Shown: in pieces, positions 36,662 to 49,200 of the stretch | How the letters are laid out: the number at the start of each line of letters is the position of its first letter | Numbering within the stretch: position 1 is the stretch's first letter | NCBI GenBank assembly: GCA_036877525.1 | Contig: JAZGTH010000008.1 | Location: 6,072,501 to 6,136,500 of the forward strand | Length of the DNA: 64,000 bases | Source of the DNA: Chromobotia macracanthus | Taxonomy: Eukaryota > Chordata > Actinopteri > Cypriniformes > Botiidae | Reading direction: 5' to 3' | The notes under the pieces: model-generated | The model's input: only the letters and a program-made list of their open reading frames with translations | What the model was told of the DNA's origin: nothing | The model's database searches: none | Made by a program: the position numbers and the translations under genes

Positions 36662-38110
36662 GACAGGTCAGTCCAACCAGTACTGGAGCCTGCAACGCAA
36701 AGATATTAAACTGATATTAATGCCATAACGCCATAAATCAAAACATTTGGACACACTGAATTGATGTTTCTCATCAGCATATAGATCCTTGGTTCTGAAG
36801 GTTAAATGTAGGTAACTAACATTCAAGGTTGCCTTAGTCAAACGGCTAGACTAACAAATGTAACTAAAACAGTCTACAGTATCTATAATCTATGGTCATA
36901 CACAAGGGATATGGATTTTATAAACTTTTAAGGTTACTGCATAGGCTTTAAGCCTTATAAATCACATTCAATGCAATCTCTGTATAATGCAGAAATATGA
37001 TTTCATATACAACTGTGTACCAGCATCAAATATAACCGTAACATAATTAAGTCGGTGTCCATTCATTCGCAAATCGAACAGAATGGTGCCAAAAACTGCT
37101 TTTACCACATTTTTTCCACACAGTTTAGGTTTTATATGTGATTTAGTAGTGATGATGAGAGGTTTTTGTATTAGCAAAGACACAGCTTTTAACCCCGCTG
37201 GACTTTGGACCCCTCAACCAAAGCTAGTGAATTGCATTGATGGTCATTATCCAAAAGGCAAACGTTACAATCAATTATCGGTCATTAAAAATCAGAAGTG
37301 CACTGGTTGACGGGCATAAGCAATCACAGAGACTGTTTTCACACTAATTCTGCCTACAGTTAACCACATACTGGACCACGAAAAGCTCTGCCACGGAAAA
37401 ATGTTAGCATCAATGCTAACTTGCTAACCTTTGTCAAACGCAACTTCGAAAGCCTTACCAAAAGGTGCATACTAAGCACTTGCATGAAAACTTAAAAAAA
37501 TATATTCAACTACTGTACACAATGAACTCCTACTCCAGCTGTAAGTGCGCCTAGTTATCTGGTTAACCTGAACTAGCGCGCTAACATAGCCGTGCATCTT
37601 CCCATGCTACCTTAAATAAAAGCCAAAGCAATTTCCGCCAAAACACGCCGTTCAAAAACAAAAACCACACTAAAGCTCGCCGTGCGCATGTAAAGCGCCC
37701 GCTCTTTTCGATAAATCGCTATTGTTTGCGCTCAAAGGCCAATTTAAGTACGATTTATGTCGTGACGTGTGCTTATTCCGCTACACACATAAATCAAAGC
37801 GATAAAAGCCCACTGATTTCATGCGATCGGATGCCAGCATATCCTACCGTATTGGGAAAAACACGAACTCGCTGCTTGAACGGTTCGCAGGGTCGTAAAA
37901 TGATGTTTTTGAATAACAATATTTTCGATAGGTCTGACGGAAGTAGGCCTGCTGTGATAGCGCTAGACCCCGGGCTGTCCTGTAGCTTGAGTACCGTGTC
38001 GGGTGAAGGCGGGGACGGAATCGCAGCTCCCCCTTCCGGCTGCACTGCTGCCGCAAGCACATTTACAATGTCATGAACGCGGAGTCTGTTTACAGATGGC
38101 ACGGGTACGC
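36662..38110 (-). promoter_or_regulatory. qrich1 5' UTR / first intron and GC-richer promoter
   Basis: The coding first exon begins at 36661. The GC-richer block at about 37940-38110 contains CCGGAAG (minus strand, ETS-type, 38033-38039) and probably the first non-coding exon. A perfect CRE (TGACGTCA) lies further upstream at 38369-38376. The boundaries are inferred. Confidence 0.4.
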
Positions 38111-39420
38111 GCACTCATTGATTTTCTATGCAGTCAAAGGACTGTAGGCTAACTATAGCAGAAAGAGCCTTGTGTTATAAATATTGTAATCAAATTATTG
38201 TTATGTATTATCTGAATATTTTAAGTTACGCATTCTTTGTAACGTACACATTTTTAATAATTCATTTGACTTCTTTTTACTTTACCCAGGCGTTTGTTTT
38301 CCTTATTGCGAACCAGCTTGTGATTACACCGTACGCTTTAATCAATAAGGCTTTGGTATATTTGGGACTGACGTCATTGCATTTGATTATCATGTTTTAA
38401 AGGTATTTAGTGCATTAAAAATCGTTCACGTATCACAATACACGTTACTGAGAAAGGTACAGTTGCGAACCGTCATTCATTGTGGCTCATTTCAGTGTGC
38501 TTGTGCCTTTAAGCAGAGCTTCATTCGTTCCAGTCCGCCTTAAAGCGCCAAGCATGTGTCTGTGAGGGCCTCCCCCTGATCGCCCTGCAAAAGACTGCCT
38601 AACTGAGCTCTTAAGGTGGACCGGATGAGATATGCTGTATATCGGTTAATTGTGTAACTGTTATGAGTTCAGAAAGAGTTAATTCCCACGGTCTTCCCTT
38701 AACCCCAAAATAACCCGTTCTTACAATTTAGATAAATGTATAGTTCATCACGAGCTATTCATTTACACAATATGACATAAGTACTATTACATCAGCAAAA
38801 CATATGTAAAATCAGATTTTTTATTAATTTTATTATTTGGATCTGAAAACCACATTGTAAATATTCCAAACGTTGCATTAAACCTCTTTGAGGACATGGA
38901 CAACAAATGTTTATTATTTTATATTCATAACAAATTTATATTACTGGGATGAACCTGACAACTTTCTGGATTCTGGACTTTTAAAAGCATTTCTAAAAAG
39001 TAGTCTTATTTATTTTTATACCTAAAGACAGTAGAAATTAGCAATACTGCTTGCTCTGCTATTCTCCTTTGTATATGAGTACTATACTTTTAAGCCTGAC
39101 TTACTTGATCTGGCAAAATAAATACAATATAAACTCAATGTGTTTAATGTACATGTTGGGTGTTACACTATTATTAACATTTAGTCCTTTTTCCAGTAGT
39201 CATCAGCATGCTTTGTCATGTAATGAACAGGCTGGTGCAGCATAATGCTAATGGTCTTACTGAAATCCCTTATATTGCAGAAATGACCTAAACATCTGTG
39301 TTTTCAGAAAGGTACAAATATTAGAAAAAAATGGTGGAGAAAATTGTCTAGATTTCTCAAAGACTACAAATGTGTCTTTAATAACCGATTATAACATTTC
39401 TTTTTAGAATCTTCATTTCT
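38111..39420. other. spacer between divergent qrich1 and prrt3
   Basis: No coding exon recognised. A 90-codon hydrophobic plus-strand ORF at 38128-38400 is AT-driven and has no domain. Promoters of both genes are presumably at its ends. Confidence 0.35.
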
Positions 39421-39698
39421 TTTAAGGTTTGACAGCTCCTGGGTCTTGTTAACCTATTTTGTTCAGATGGCGGATCAGGGCTCAGGACAGAAGCACAGTA
39501 GGACATTAACCAGATGGCAGAAAGATTACATAGCGACGTCAGCTGGACTGCATTTTAAGCATCAGCTTAGGGATGCAGAAGTTTGAAGAAGACAACATTG
39601 AATGATCACGAAGAAACCAGTGAAAAAACAAAAATGAATCACATTTGAGAAACACATAGGAACTGCGATATTCAACTTACATCTGTCCTCAGAAATAG
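39421..39698 (+). other. prrt3 5' non-coding exon (probable)
   Basis: Transcribed-looking sequence ending ...TCAGAAATAG followed by the consensus donor GTGAGTGT at 39699. The next acceptor (CTCAACAG, exon from 40336) lies 14 bases before the prrt3 ATG. The 5' boundary is unknown. Confidence 0.4.
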
Positions 39699-40349
39699 GT
39701 GAGTGTCTTAAAGTATTATGGAGTATTTAAAGTTTCTCAAAAAATTCTAACAAATCAAGTATAGACTAGAATGCTAACAGAAGGGAAAAACATAATCTGA
39801 ACATGTAAAATATTTGGTGTATGAAAAGTATTGTAATGACTGTGACCTGGTACCTGGTGCGCTCCAGTTATCACTGCTGCATATATGCTTTGATATTTCA
39901 GTTTTCATTTTCTCATCCAAACCTATTTGATCAATGACATTTTAAATAACTGTCTCATCACCTCTTAGCAATTTGGATGCTTTTCAGTTAAGAATACTAT
40001 ACATTAATAGTTGCTTTACAAATGTTGTACTGCTCAGTCAAAAACTGTTATTTACATACATCTTAAAATAGCTCTAAATTGATTAACTGCAGGAACATAA
40101 GAGGTGCTTGTTTAGTAACAAAATGATAATAGTGCATAATATGGTTACAGTTACTTTAGTTCCTCACATTGAACTAAATTTGCAACCCTTTGCATTACTG
40201 TTTACACTCCCTACTGTATGTCTTGTATGTTTATCTTGGTTTAATTGGGTTAACAGTCTTTCACTGTGAAGAATTCTCATTAATCCATGTATATCTTGTT
40301 TTGTTGTGGATCCTGGCACTCTTTTGGCTCAACAGATTACCAGAACACA

Positions 40350-43282
40350 ATGGCTCGGCTCCTAGTTCTGATTTTAGGATTACCTCTTCTCGTGCAACCT
40401 GCCACCATACATGGCTCAATCTCAACAGAACCCTCAAACCAAAACAATCTGAGCTTCCAAGAAATGAATAATTTTCAGCAAACTTTTAATGTACCTCATC
40501 ACTCAAGATGGATTAAAGAAAGAGTTGACAATAGGTTGTACAGAGACTTGCTTTTGCCCCTTTGGCCCAACTTCTCCATAAATTATGGCTCTGGAGATGG
40601 AAGTGGACTCCAGGAGAGCCTTGAGGTTATGATGCCCTCTGGTGGTCTGTTGGAGATGGACACGTTTATTCCAGACAGAGCAGAGAAACTAGATTTTGAG
40701 ATTTCTCCCTCTGCCCCACCTGTTCCACAGAGGCTAACACGACATATTGTAAATGATGATGATGATCAAGATATAATTTTAGCAAACAAAAATAGTGGCA
40801 TTTATCAAGCCACTTCAACAATGCCTGTTCAGTTGACTACACCCATCCCCACCACAGTTATAAGTAACAATGAGAGAATGAACAAAGACCAACCTTTGTT
40901 GACAACCACCAAACCAATCAGAGAGAATAATACAGTAAACACTACTCCAGTCGATATATATGTACAGACATTTACTACCAATGACCAATTTGATCACAAT
41001 ACATCTCTGAACAATTTAGAGATGAACAACAATGTAAATGCAAAGACTACTCAAGAAACAAAGCATGCTTCATCCACACAGACTTTAGGCTCCATCACAA
41101 AGCCTGAAATGGTGGGACACAATGGCACAATTGTGATGCAATCTGACTTTATCCAAGAATCCTTTGATAATCTGATGGTGAAAGAGGTACATTATGTCAC
41201 AAACCACATGCTTACAGCCATACCTCCATTGCAAACTGGTTAGTATAATATCCTTGTTTATCCTGTTATACAGTGGTGATTTTTTTCATAACCATTACAA
41301 TACATTTAAAAATTCTTATTTTTCTGAATTTCAGATCAGTTGGGACGTTTGGAGACTTCCTCTGATTTACAAATCACCATAGAGTTATCACCCACAGATC
41401 AATCCCTTATGCCTAAGACAAGTACAGATAAACCAAAACAGAAAGGTAGTCATTAAGTTTATTAAATGTAACAAGCTCTATCCTCTATATAGCTGCTATA
41501 TCTATCATCTATCTATCTATCTATCTATCTATCTATATATAATCCTCTCTATATATTGAGAGCAGATAGCTTGTTGAAAACCTAACTGAAATATTCTCTA
41601 TTCACATTATAGAAGAAAAATCAAAATGGTTTGGAGGTTTGTTTGGACTGTTAACAGAGAGCAGCCAGTCTGGTACAACAAGTTGCATACCTGGCCCATG
41701 TCTGGTCTCCACCAGCGACAACATCACTCGCCTACAGTGGGAGGATCTAAAACGGACACTAACCTTTGCGTGGGATCTCCATGTCTATGGCTCAGCTATG
41801 CTTTTTTTATTGATAGTGGTTGCTGCTACTTATGGAGTGATTGGTGGTGCTCAAATGCTCCATCCATCCTGTGAGGCTTTCACTGTGGCTAATATCCTGG
41901 TGCTGCTAGCAGGTTTGCTGCGATTTGTACAGTTCATAATTGACCCGTATGGTACAAGAAACATTCTACCTCGACCTACCCTTACTGCTTTGTATAACTT
42001 ACCTGTTCCCCTATTGCTCTGGGCTCAAGCCACCTTGTCACTACTTTGTCTAAGGCAAGAGAGGTTGAGCCCTCACCCAACCTCTCCTGAAAGACTCTCA
42101 TTCAATGGGGGATTGGCAGCACTGCATTGTACCTCCATCCTAATGGCTGACCTGCTATCAAATACCTTGTCTCCAGCACTACCTTTAATGCTGCAGACAC
42201 TTACTGTTTGCTGGGGTTTACCACTTTGTTTAGGAATCTTTTTTCAGTCTCTAAAGCAACTCTACTCAACCCACAGGACCCCAGTGCCAAGGTGGAGTGC
42301 CTCTATGCGCTTAGTAAACAGTGTCAGGCGTGTACTATTGTTGTGTGCAGTCCTGGGGGTGTTCTCCTGTGCTTTACAAATCTATGGCTTCTTATGGCTG
42401 TATGGGTTACTTGGTAACTGGCGTAGGTTTGGATGGGTCTGGTGGCTTGGCCAACTCTGGGCACGACTGTTGGAATTGGCATGGAGTTTTTCTCTTCTGT
42501 TGCTGGGATCTCAAGTGTTTTGGAGGCCACAAGGACGTAAAGGGAGACCAGAGCAAAGGAAGCGGACCAATAAAAGAGCACAAAAAGGAAAGGAGATGTC
42601 ACTTTGGAACAGGCTGTTGAAGAGGTTACCAATGGGACCTTGGATAAGACCAGATAGAAACTGGGCTGAGCTGTTGCCAAATAATTGGGAAGGGCAAAAA
42701 CAGTCCAGAGAGAACGTTAGCCGCTTGACACAAAATCAAACAGCACCAGCAGCCTCTGTCACTACTTTACATGACAACACTGGAACTGTTGGTGAAAGTG
42801 TCCTTTATAATAGCAGCAATGACTGTCATGATACTCCTTTTTGGACAAGTGGTGTGGAATGGCAGGAACATGAGTGCTTGCTCTCATTAATTGAGTTTGA
42901 CCCCCCAAAACCTGTCAACCTCAATCAGAGTATTGACTCGGCCTTCCCTCATGCCCACCTGCTCGGAGTGGGTACCATTTTTACCCCATCACCATCCATA
43001 TGGAACCAAAATGAGGGACTATTTGAAGGCAATATTAAACCACCCACCATCCCAGATAACAAAGCTTATAGGTGGGCTTTAGATCCTTGCTTGAGCCCCA
43101 TCTCCACCCAGCATTTTGGGACTTCAGTTGAACAGACTCAGGTGTCTGTGATTGAGCCCCTGGCTTCCTTGACGCCAGAAACCATCAGAAAAGTGTGGGA
43201 AAGAGATTCAACTATCCCAAGAGTCATTGGAGATGATGATTGGTCCAGCATAGCAAGTGGAGATGATGTTACTAGTCTTTGA
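40350..43282 (+). CDS. prrt3: proline-rich transmembrane protein 3 (PRRT3-like), 889 aa, 3 coding exons
   Basis: Coding exons 40350-41238, 41335-41445, 41613-43282 (2670 nt in frame). The ATG lies 14 nt inside the exon that follows acceptor CAACAG at 40335. Signal peptide: MARLLVLILGLPLLVQPATI. Residues about 25-370 form a long Ser/Thr/Asn-rich, poorly conserved extracellular part. The conserved core (about 370-640) begins with a Cys pair (TSCIPGPC) and LAFAWDLHVYG-like TFAWDLHVYGSAM, followed by six or seven hydrophobic segments, as in the PRRT3/PRRT4 family (human PRRT3, 981 aa). The cytoplasmic tail (about 641-889) is basic at first, then acidic, ending GDDDWSSIASGDDVTSL. The molecular function of the family is not established. 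PRRT4 is the main alternative, but the chromosome-3 neighbourhood favours PRRT3. A poly(A) signal AATAAA is at 43418-43423. Confidence 0.85.
41494..41540. repeat. (ATCT)n tetranucleotide microsatellite in prrt3 intron
   Basis: About eight CTAT/ATCT units, then CTATATATAA, in the short intron before the last prrt3 exon. Confidence 0.9.
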
Positions 43283-43893
43283 ACCATTACAAAGTTTAGC
43301 ACTTTAACACTTATTTATTGCAGAATATGAGATGAGATTCTACGTAGATGATGCATGTAATAATTTAACTTCTTAATGTGACTTCTTAATTCTGATTAAC
43401 TGGGTTGTATTATATAAAATAAACATATACAGCTTAAAAAACTGAGTAATTAGTTATTTTTAGAAACTCTCTCTGTATGAACATGCATGTATATTCTTGT
43501 GACCCTGAAACCTGACTTGAATCTTTTATGAAGCACATTAGTTTTCACACAATGGAATATAATGAAAAAAAGTATAAGCAATTTTTTAAGCTTGTAAGCA
43601 TTTCTGTAGACCATACAAGCTTTAAAAGATATAACATGACTGAATTCATATCAATAAAGAAAATCCAAAATAGGTTAGATTTTAGACCTCACAGTTTAAT
43701 TAGACACAGGTGAAAACAACAAGCTAAATGAATGATTTGACAGATGACTGATTTGACTGGTCAACCAGGTAAATTAGCAAGCCATTAAGTACATAAGGTG
43801 AGTACAAATAGTACAATATTTCCCAATGTGATTGTCAACCTTTGTGGTTAAGGTTTGTTTGTTTGTTAACAAGGTTGGTTTGGGTTACACAAG

Positions 43894-43901
43894 TATATAA
43901 A
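43894..43901 (+). promoter_or_regulatory. TATA box just upstream of the ZP-N gene
   Basis: TATATAAA starts 16 bases before the ATG at 43910. An E-box CAGGTG (43707-43712), of the type bound by the oocyte factor FIGLA in ZP gene promoters, lies about 200 bases upstream. With the usual 25-30 nt TATA-to-start distance the transcript would begin at or after this ATG, so the 5' UTR must be nearly absent or another start is used. Confidence 0.5.
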
Positions 43902-43909
43902 AACTTACT

Positions 43910-45922
43910 ATGTTGTGGCTTAAAGGTATTTTGCTCTTCACAACAGCTGTGTTAGCAGCAAGCTCTTTAAGTGCTGATCATGAGGCTTTTTCAGAAATGG
44001 GTGCTTATGGCTTTAGTGCTAAGAAAACAATCCAATTTGGCAAGCTTTTAATTGGTAATGGTGCAGAAGGTATGATATCCAAGTATTCTGGTAAAAGACC
44101 AGGAGAACAGTCTGGTAAGTTGACATGGAATTTTAAACTGGGACCTTTTCAAGTGGGTAGTTACTATTTATTTCCAAATAAAGCACAATTACATCTTGCT
44201 GAGACCAAACTGAAGCACCTGGGACCTTCTGTGCACTGTGGTGATAATGCTATGACCTTGCGTGTTCCTGGACTGAGAACACCACATGTTCTGGTTGATC
44301 GAGGTAAACCTACGTAGTTTATGGCTAATCACTGTTTTTTAAAGGTGATGTCAAGACTTTCTTGAATTTTCATGTCTGTTTTTAGAAGAGGGGTTTCCAG
44401 TGCCTGTGTCTAAGATTCCAGCCAGCTGTGGCTTCTCTGTGAAGCGGGTGCGCCGGGACAGTGCTTTTGTAGCACCTTACCGTGGCTGTCATGTCAGACA
44501 ACAGGTGAGTGCACATTTGTGATATTCTGCAGCTTTGTTCATTAATGTGTATATGGTATAGGTTTTTTCTCCCTTTTTTTGATAGGGTGGAAGTTATATT
44601 CTTCCTTTGATTATAATGGGGACACCAGTGAAGATGTCATGCCCTGTGTCAACAACTCTTCCTACGGTTTCTTGTTTACCCTCTGGCATGGTTATCTTGC
44701 TTGGTGTGAGGGCTGATACTGTTAAAATGAAAGGTAGCAATGGAGTGTGTGAACTGACTCAAGTGACTTGGCTAGGAATGAACCTTAAAGATTTCACTTG
44801 TCTCTAGTTGATGGATCATGGCAACCTTTGCAGTTAATCTACTCTAAATGCGAGTTCACAATGGAGACTGCTGATGATGCGCTGGTTGTCACAGCACCAT
44901 TTAAGGGAAGCTGTTGGGAATTGACGGTAATAGCAGGACTTTATGACCCTCTGGGTAGCAGACTATTTGACTATGGTTTTCCCTCAGTTAAATTTTTTTT
45001 TCTCCTCCCCCTTCAGAATACTGAAAGACGCCTTCTTTTGCTATATGGTGACCATGAAGTGACTCTTTCCTGCCCTTTGATGCCACCAACAACAGCCCCA
45101 ACCACGATACCTGCAGCTCCGCCTACTGTACCTGCTGCTGCGCCTACAGCCCATGTTGATGGCCCTCAAGCACCCCCCATGTTTTACCCTTTCCCATATG
45201 GAAAGCCATGGTGGCATTTCCCATACACTCCTGGTCGTATGATGGGTCTAGGACCTGTACCAGCCACCCAAGCCCCTCCCACTACTCAACCCCCAACTAC
45301 AACCACAACCACTACACTGGCTCCTCATGAGCCTATGTACCCTCTCCAAATGTTTAATCCTTATTTTTACCATTACCAGGAAGTTGCTTCAGCTGCCTCA
45401 CCAGCACCACCCCAGCCTCAACAGCCAGGCTGGTATAAGCCATTTTTGTCTCAATATTTTCCTTATGGAAGGCCTAGATATCCCTACCATTACCCAGGCT
45501 ATCCTGTGGCATCTGTGCCTACTGCACCACCCCCTACAACCGTTCCTACCACTACCACAACCACCCCTGCCCAACCAGCTGATGTCCCACAGTTTATGCA
45601 ATATGCCATGTACCCGGTGCTTCCACCACATCTTCAGTATTTATATGGTTTTCAGAGCCAGGTTACTGCTGCTCCTACAACTACACCTGCCACTACCACT
45701 GCTGCTACCCAGCCTGTTCTGTACCCAGGTTATCCTCAAATGTACCCACTGTTTTATGGCCCTCAACCCATCAAGTCAAGTGTGCCATCTGCTGTTAAAT
45801 TCCCCTTCATGTCCCAGTTTCCTCAGAATCCAGTCTTTGCTCCCCGTAGCTCCAAGTCTGGTCTGATCCTGCACAGTCGTCCTTTGCCTTTAGGTCTCGC
45901 AGACAACTCCGAGGTCAAATGA
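43910..45922 (+). CDS. secreted protein with two tandem ZP-N domains and Pro/Thr/aromatic tail, 561 aa, 5 exons
   Basis: Exons 43910-44303, 44386-44504, 44586-44733, 44808-44926, 45017-45922 (1686 nt in frame). Signal peptide: MLWLKGILLFTTAVLAASS. Residues about 25-105 are of unknown fold. ZP-N unit 1 (about 110-192) has four cysteines, 110, 146, 166 and 190, with CGFSVKRV, APYRGCHV, GGSYILPL and VKMSCP. Unit 2 (about 201-281) has Cys 201, 235, 256 and 279, with KCEFTM, APFKGSCWEL and EVTLSCP. This is the C1-C4/C2-C3 pattern of ZP-N domains of vertebrate egg-coat proteins such as ZP1. No ZP-C half, trefoil, furin site or transmembrane anchor follows. Instead there are about 280 residues of alternating Tyr/Phe/Pro-rich blocks and Thr runs (PPTTQPPTTTTTTTL), likely O-glycosylated. 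I infer a structural egg-coat or other extracellular matrix component; the exact family name is unknown to me. A poly(A) signal AATAAA is at 46001-46006. Confidence 0.85.
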
Positions 45923-46129
45923 GCAAGTGAAGTGTTTGAGGAAGACTTTTCATTGGCTGTGGGGACAATTGAGTTTTGAACTTCATGTTCATCTAAGCCC
46001 AATAAAGCTTGATGAGACTCCATTATTGTTGCGCTTTTATTTAAAGTGATTTTTACAATGTTTGTGCTTTCTAATGTTAAATTATTAGACTATGGCAGGG
46101 TTTAATAATCAATGTTCCATAAACCAAGT

Positions 46130-46280
46130 TTTGTTTCTGAGGGTTTGACGTAGTATCGTGCCACGCGCAGTGTGACCGCTGTGCTTCACACGTTGCGTGC
46201 ACGCGCTGCTGACGTCATGGTGGGCGTGTTCCGTCAGAAGAAATTAACGGGCATCAACACGATTCTCTCTCGGCGCTCAA
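46130..46280 (+). promoter_or_regulatory. tmcc1 promoter and first non-coding exon
   Basis: A CpG-rich stretch (about 46140-46290) with a perfect CRE TGACGTCA at 46210-46217. A transcribed-looking end, ...CTCTCGGCGCTCAA, is followed by consensus donor GTAAGTTG at 46281. CpG-rich sequence continues to about 46500. Confidence 0.5.
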
Positions 46281-49200
46281 GTAAGTTGTGATCCGAAAAC
46301 GCGTGTATTGTTGTTCATAACGCTTAGGATATTGTTGTCGAACCGGCCTCCGTTATGCTGCAGTTCGTACCACAGGGGTCGTCAAATAAGTGGTCTGTTT
46401 GTTAGCTAATCGCTTTTAGCCCGTGGTGGTGATCCAATCTCTGTGACGTTAGCAGACTAGCCGCGCGCTGTTCGCCCAGAGCACGAGCACGGCTTGAGAT
46501 CAGGTGGAGCAGGTCAAACGTCACCAAAAACCTAAATTTACGCTGTTAAACCGCTAACAACTACTGTCCTAAATGTCCACCGAATTGAATGAATGCTGTT
46601 GATATAAGGTCCACTCATGCTGCGCTGTGCCACCCAAACAAGCATTCGTTTAATCAGATGCTGATGATGTTGGGTGCCTCTCTTTGACAGATATTAACGT
46701 ACAGTCTGTGTTGTAACTCACAACAAGTTTTAAAGGGCTGACCGGTTTTTCCCCGCCTGTGTGTTGTGAGTACAGCTTTTCTGATGTTTATATCAGTATC
46801 GGTTGATGGATGTGTGCAGCGGTGCTTTGTATCGACCATTTAATAGTATTAGTCCTGGTTTGGGCGTAAACTTCCATCCACCAGCTAGCCGGACAGCTAA
46901 CTCAGCTAGCGACTGCATCAACGGACATTTCGGAAAAAGTATCGGATTAATTCAGCCCTCAGGCACATCCCTTATTGTTGCATGGTTAAATAGGTTAGTT
47001 TTAATGTTTTAACCTTCTGTTTTGCATGTCATCATGAAATCTGTCAGTGACAGCTCGACTTACAATGGCACGGCGAGAGGGCGCAGCGTCAATTAGCTTC
47101 ACACACTTAGCCAGTAGTGTTGATCAGTTTTTGCGTTGTAGCAATGTCTAAAATTATGATCACTCGACCGCATGCAGAGCCAAAACCAACCCAGTGTAAC
47201 ACTAGTCAAGAGTCGTGTAATGTCTTTCTTGAATAGACTTGTTTTGCTCGTTTTTTAAATGCTTTCTGCGTCTGCGTTTCTCAAATTTAGTTAAAAGTAA
47301 AGCGCGTAATTTTTACAGTTTGGTATGTCTTTGTGATTTTTTTTTTTATGTTAAGATGCTGAAATCCATATTCTCTCAAATTCATATGTAAAGGTGTGAC
47401 AATGGAGCATTCCGGAATTAAATGTTTGTTTGTTTTTTTGTTCTTTTCAGCATGTAATACTCAGATTTATGAGGGCCAAGTGTCCAAGTATTTACCAGTA
47501 CTGATTCATTGTCCATGTGCAGAAGACCGTTTTGGATTACCTCTTAGATTTGTTCACAGTATCAGCTTTCCATGTTGAGAAGACAGAGCTGGCCTACTGA
47601 TGACTGTAAGTGAAGGTATGGCGCTATGTTTATGTCATTAATCACCTATTGTTTCATTTAGACACAAGAACAACAATTTGTAGCTTGTTTCACAGTGACG
47701 TATTTTGCAATTAAGATGCAATGAATATGCTGACAGATAGATGCATAGAGTTTTATAATGGCACTGTTGTTAGATGTGCTGCATGTTCTGAATGTCTTGA
47801 CTGTAGTGGAGTGTATCGTTGCTCAAAGGCACACACATACGGACACAGAGTGATGTGACCTTGGAAAGCTATGTAAACGGGATTGGGGGAGAGAAAGCAA
47901 TGGAGAGAATAAGCTGACCCATTTCAACCACAAAATATAGTGGTTTTAAAGGTGTGGGTTTCTGTATATGCTTGCCGCACAGGGTTGTAACATTTCTCTG
48001 TTTAAATAAAAAATCTTGTCAATGAAATGGAATCAATCTTGTGATTGCGTTAGTCAACAATCAGAATTTTTCCCAATGAATCCTAATGTGCTTAAGGAGG
48101 GGCTGGATCACAGGCATCCCCCAGGAAATGTATAATTAAGCTATTTATTTATAAATGATTTAAAAAAAAGTTACAATAACTTTAGTAATAATAACTAAAG
48201 TAATTTATATTATTGCAATGTATAAAGTTGAATCAAATTGTTAGTATATTCAATTGAAGTTAATCCTTCTGAATTTACAAAAAAATGCTTTTAAATTATT
48301 TAAAAAGCAATAAGCAGATTGAATTGATTCAGTGTCAGTCCCAAGATTCATACCTCTAATGCCAAGGTTAGTAAGTTTAAGCTTTTGCATATACAAAATA
48401 TGTTTCAAGGACATATGTACACATATATGCCTGTGTCTGCTTGTTGTGAGTTTCTTTACCATTCAAAGATAGGGAAGTGTTAAATATCAACTAAATATCA
48501 ACAGAACACTAGAATAAACTAGACAAGAATGTTGCTCACACCAGTCACTTGAGCTATTATCTATACGGTTATTTTTTAGGCTGTAACACAGCTGGTGTGA
48601 GAGCACCCCAGGGTGTTCTTGGGTGTGTACTTGGCTTATTAAACTGCTGTTGTGTTGAATACGATTGTGTTAGAATGGCTGTGTTAGGCGTATGCGTCAC
48701 TCTGTCACTCGTCCTTTTAATTATGCATGTAGGACACAGACACATCAACACTTCTTTCCGGCTATAGCTTCACACACACAACACTTTATTCACAGCACAG
48801 TGTGTCACCTTGCTCTTATGCCACTCCCACATCTGAAGGATATTATGTTTTTGAACTAATTAAGGTCAGTGTTATTTACTGCACTCAGGTGTGAGGCACA
48901 GGTTTAGTTTAACTTGGATCAGGGCTCAACAATAAGGAGCTTATCAAACCAATTTTTGAACCAACAGTTTAAATTGCACTCCCTCCAACAAATTTAAATC
49001 AATGTATTTTTGTATGTGCTAATAAATTACATTTTTCTTTACTGAAAATCACTAGGTTATATATTGCAATAAAACTATGGCTGTAGTCCATAACTGAGTC
49101 ACTCTTGCAATGTAGGTTGAAACCTCAGCTGTATTACTAAGCTCGAGCTGGAGCAGAATGCACACCACAGAAAACCAAATGTCTTGCAAGACATAAAATA

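Noticed and set aside
37794..38114. 106-codon minus-strand ORF upstream of qrich1
   Set aside because: Lies in the GC-richer qrich1 promoter/5' UTR; no domain and no splice junction joining it in frame to the qrich1 ATG.
38128..38400. 90-codon hydrophobic plus-strand ORF
   Set aside because: AT-rich composition gives runs of Phe, Leu, Ile and Tyr; no family recognised, no promoter or splice support.
45327..45866. 179-codon plus-strand ORF in the second frame
   Set aside because: Frame-shifted reading of the repetitive tail of the ZP-N protein; no start context and no independent support.
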